Source: Desulfobulbaceae bacterium
GTDB lineage: Bacteria; Desulfobacterota; Desulfobulbia; Desulfobulbales; Desulfobulbaceae
Length of the DNA stretch: 6,344 bases
Direction of reading: 5' to 3'
Assembly: GCA_027011235.1 (NCBI GenBank)
Contig: JALVAI010000398.1
Span: 1 to 6,344, forward strand
The translations under genes and the position numbers were made by a program. Below, piece by piece: positions 5,351 through 6,344 of this stretch (the first letter of the stretch is position 1; each line of letters opens with the position of its first letter). A model generated the notes under the pieces. The model worked only from the letters and a program-made list of their open reading frames with translations, did no database searches and was not told the origin of the DNA.

Positions 5351-6344
5351 ATGGCTATTACATTCAGACAGCTTGAGATCTTTATTGCCGTTGCCGAGAC
5401 AAAACAGGTCACACGGGCCAGCAAGAACCTCTACCTGACCCAATCTGCGGTGAGCATGGCGCTGAGCGAACTGGAAAGCCAGCTCAGCGGCCCGTTATTT
5501 GACCGCCATGGGCGGAGCCTGCTTCTCAATGACCGCGGCCGTTACCTCCTGCCACTGGCCAAGGAGATCATCTACCAGGTCGTCAACGTGGAGAGCATGC
5601 TGACCGAACGGCGGGACTCCGTGGCCGGTTCCCTCAAGGTAGTTGCCAGTTCAACCATAGGTAATTATGTGCTCCCCTACCTGATCGGTTCCTTTATGCG
5701 GCTGCATACCGAGGCCCATATTGATATGCTGGTAGCCAACACCCTGATCGCGGAAAAAATGGTCCAGAAAGGAGAGGCCGACCTCGGATTTGTCGAAGGG
5801 GGGATAAGCGTTGACTCCCTGCGGGCCGTGCCCTGGTTCGAGGACGAGCTGGCCATCATCGTCAGTCCGTCACATCCCCTGGGCCAGAAAGAGATCTTTC
5901 GCGTTCCCGAGGATCTGCGGGAGACAAAATGGGTCATGCGGGAAAAGGGCTCGGGTACCGCGGAAATCTTCACCAAAAAACTGGGCCGGCATGCCGACAT
6001 CCTGCAGGTCGTTACCACCCTCGGCCACACCGAAGCCATCAAAAAAGCGGTGGAATCGGGTGCCGGCGCGGCCTGTCTCTCCCAGCTCACGGTCTGCCGG
6101 GAGGCGGAACAGGGATGGCTGAAGATTCTGCCCATCGAAGGAATTGACATGCGCCGCCAGTTGCGGATTATCCAGCACAAAGAAAAGGTGGTCACCCGGT
6201 TGATGGATGAATTTTTAAGCTTTTGCGAGGTGATCAGCGAATGCGGTCTTGGCCGCGAATGTCTCTCTTCCCCCTGGAAACTGCAGACCCTGCTTTCCCA
6301 GTATCACGCACAGAAGAACAAGGAAAACAAGGAGAACAAGGCGT
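5351..6344 (+). CDS. LysR-family transcriptional regulator, YeiE-like (3' end outside window)
   Basis: The frame is open from the ATG at 5351 to the right edge: 331 codons with no stop. An N-terminal winged helix-turn-helix spans about residues 4-62 (FRQLEIFIAVAETKQVTRAS, recognition helix near QSAVSMALSELE at 31-42, LFDRHGR at 49-55). An effector-binding domain follows at about 94-290. ASSTIGNYVLP (99-109), PWFEDELAIIVSPSHPL (161-177), REKGSGTAEI (197-206) and LGHTEAIKKAVESGAG (224-239) closely resemble E. coli YeiE, from memory of that sequence. YeiE has been linked to sulfite sensing; whether this protein shares its ligand is unknown. Usual members end near residue 290-300, whereas this one continues with a cysteine-bearing tail (Cys 292, 298 and 304, spaced C-x5-C-x5-C) and a Lys/Asn/Glu-rich end (KNKENKENK). 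The start is set by family homology; the ribosome binding site is weak. The target gene is unknown; the MFS gene upstream is one candidate. Confidence 0.9.
   Translation, partial: MAITFRQLEIFIAVAETKQVTRASKNLYLTQSAVSMALSELESQLSGPLFDRHGRSLLLNDRGRYLLPLAKEIIYQVVNVESMLTERRDSVAGSLKVVASSTIGNYVLPYLIGSFMRLHTEAHIDMLVANTLIAEKMVQKGEADLGFVEGGISVDSLRAVPWFEDELAIIVSPSHPLGQKEIFRVPEDLRETKWVMREKGSGTAEIFTKKLGRHADILQVVTTLGHTEAIKKAVESGAGAACLSQLTVCREAEQGWLKILPIEGIDMRRQLRIIQHKEKVVTRLMDEFLSFCEVISECGLGRECLSSPWKLQTLLSQYHAQKNKENKENKA

Noticed and set aside
5677..6195. 172-codon minus-strand ORF
   Set aside because: It is antisense to the LysR-type gene, which has clear domain motifs across this stretch.

Overview
The window looks like chromosomal DNA of a Gram-negative bacterium of moderate GC content. 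A Desulfobacterota (Desulfobulbales-like) host is my best guess. It rests on the style of the proteins and on a palindromic intergenic repeat that resembles ones I associate with that group; no single marker here proves it. All convincing genes lie on the + strand: the end of a LysM-repeat cell-wall protein (probably an MltD-type lytic transglycosylase), a TraB/PrgY-family membrane protein, a YhbY-type ribosome-assembly RNA-binding protein, a 12-helix major facilitator superfamily (MFS) exporter, and a LysR-family regulator resembling YeiE that runs off the right edge. No rRNA, tRNA or CRISPR array was seen, and no transposase gene.

Layout: 1-858 is the C-terminal part of the LysM protein. 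859-1463 has no convincing gene and holds a 285-bp composite repeat (907-1191). 1464-3022 is the traB-family/yhbY pair, separated by 29 bp and probably one transcript. 3023-3367 is a spacer with one doubtful minus-strand ORF and a good Shine-Dalgarno site before the transporter. 3368-4597 is the MFS gene. A 141-bp palindromic repeat (4623-4763) follows it closely. 4764-5350 is an AT-rich spacer with a doubtful minus-strand ORF, some very small ORFs and a possible control region for the regulator. 5351-6344 is the regulator.

The genes do not form one obvious pathway: envelope maintenance, a poorly understood membrane protein, ribosome assembly, efflux and regulation sit side by side. The least ordinary content is the repeat. 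Two copies occur in the same orientation, each just downstream of a stop codon. The intact copy is an imperfect palindrome over its whole length, centred on ATATATAT. The other copy has the same ends, but about 176 bp carrying three further hairpins replaces part of its left arm, so it looks like a repeat inserted into a repeat. I saw no clear new defence or metabolic system.
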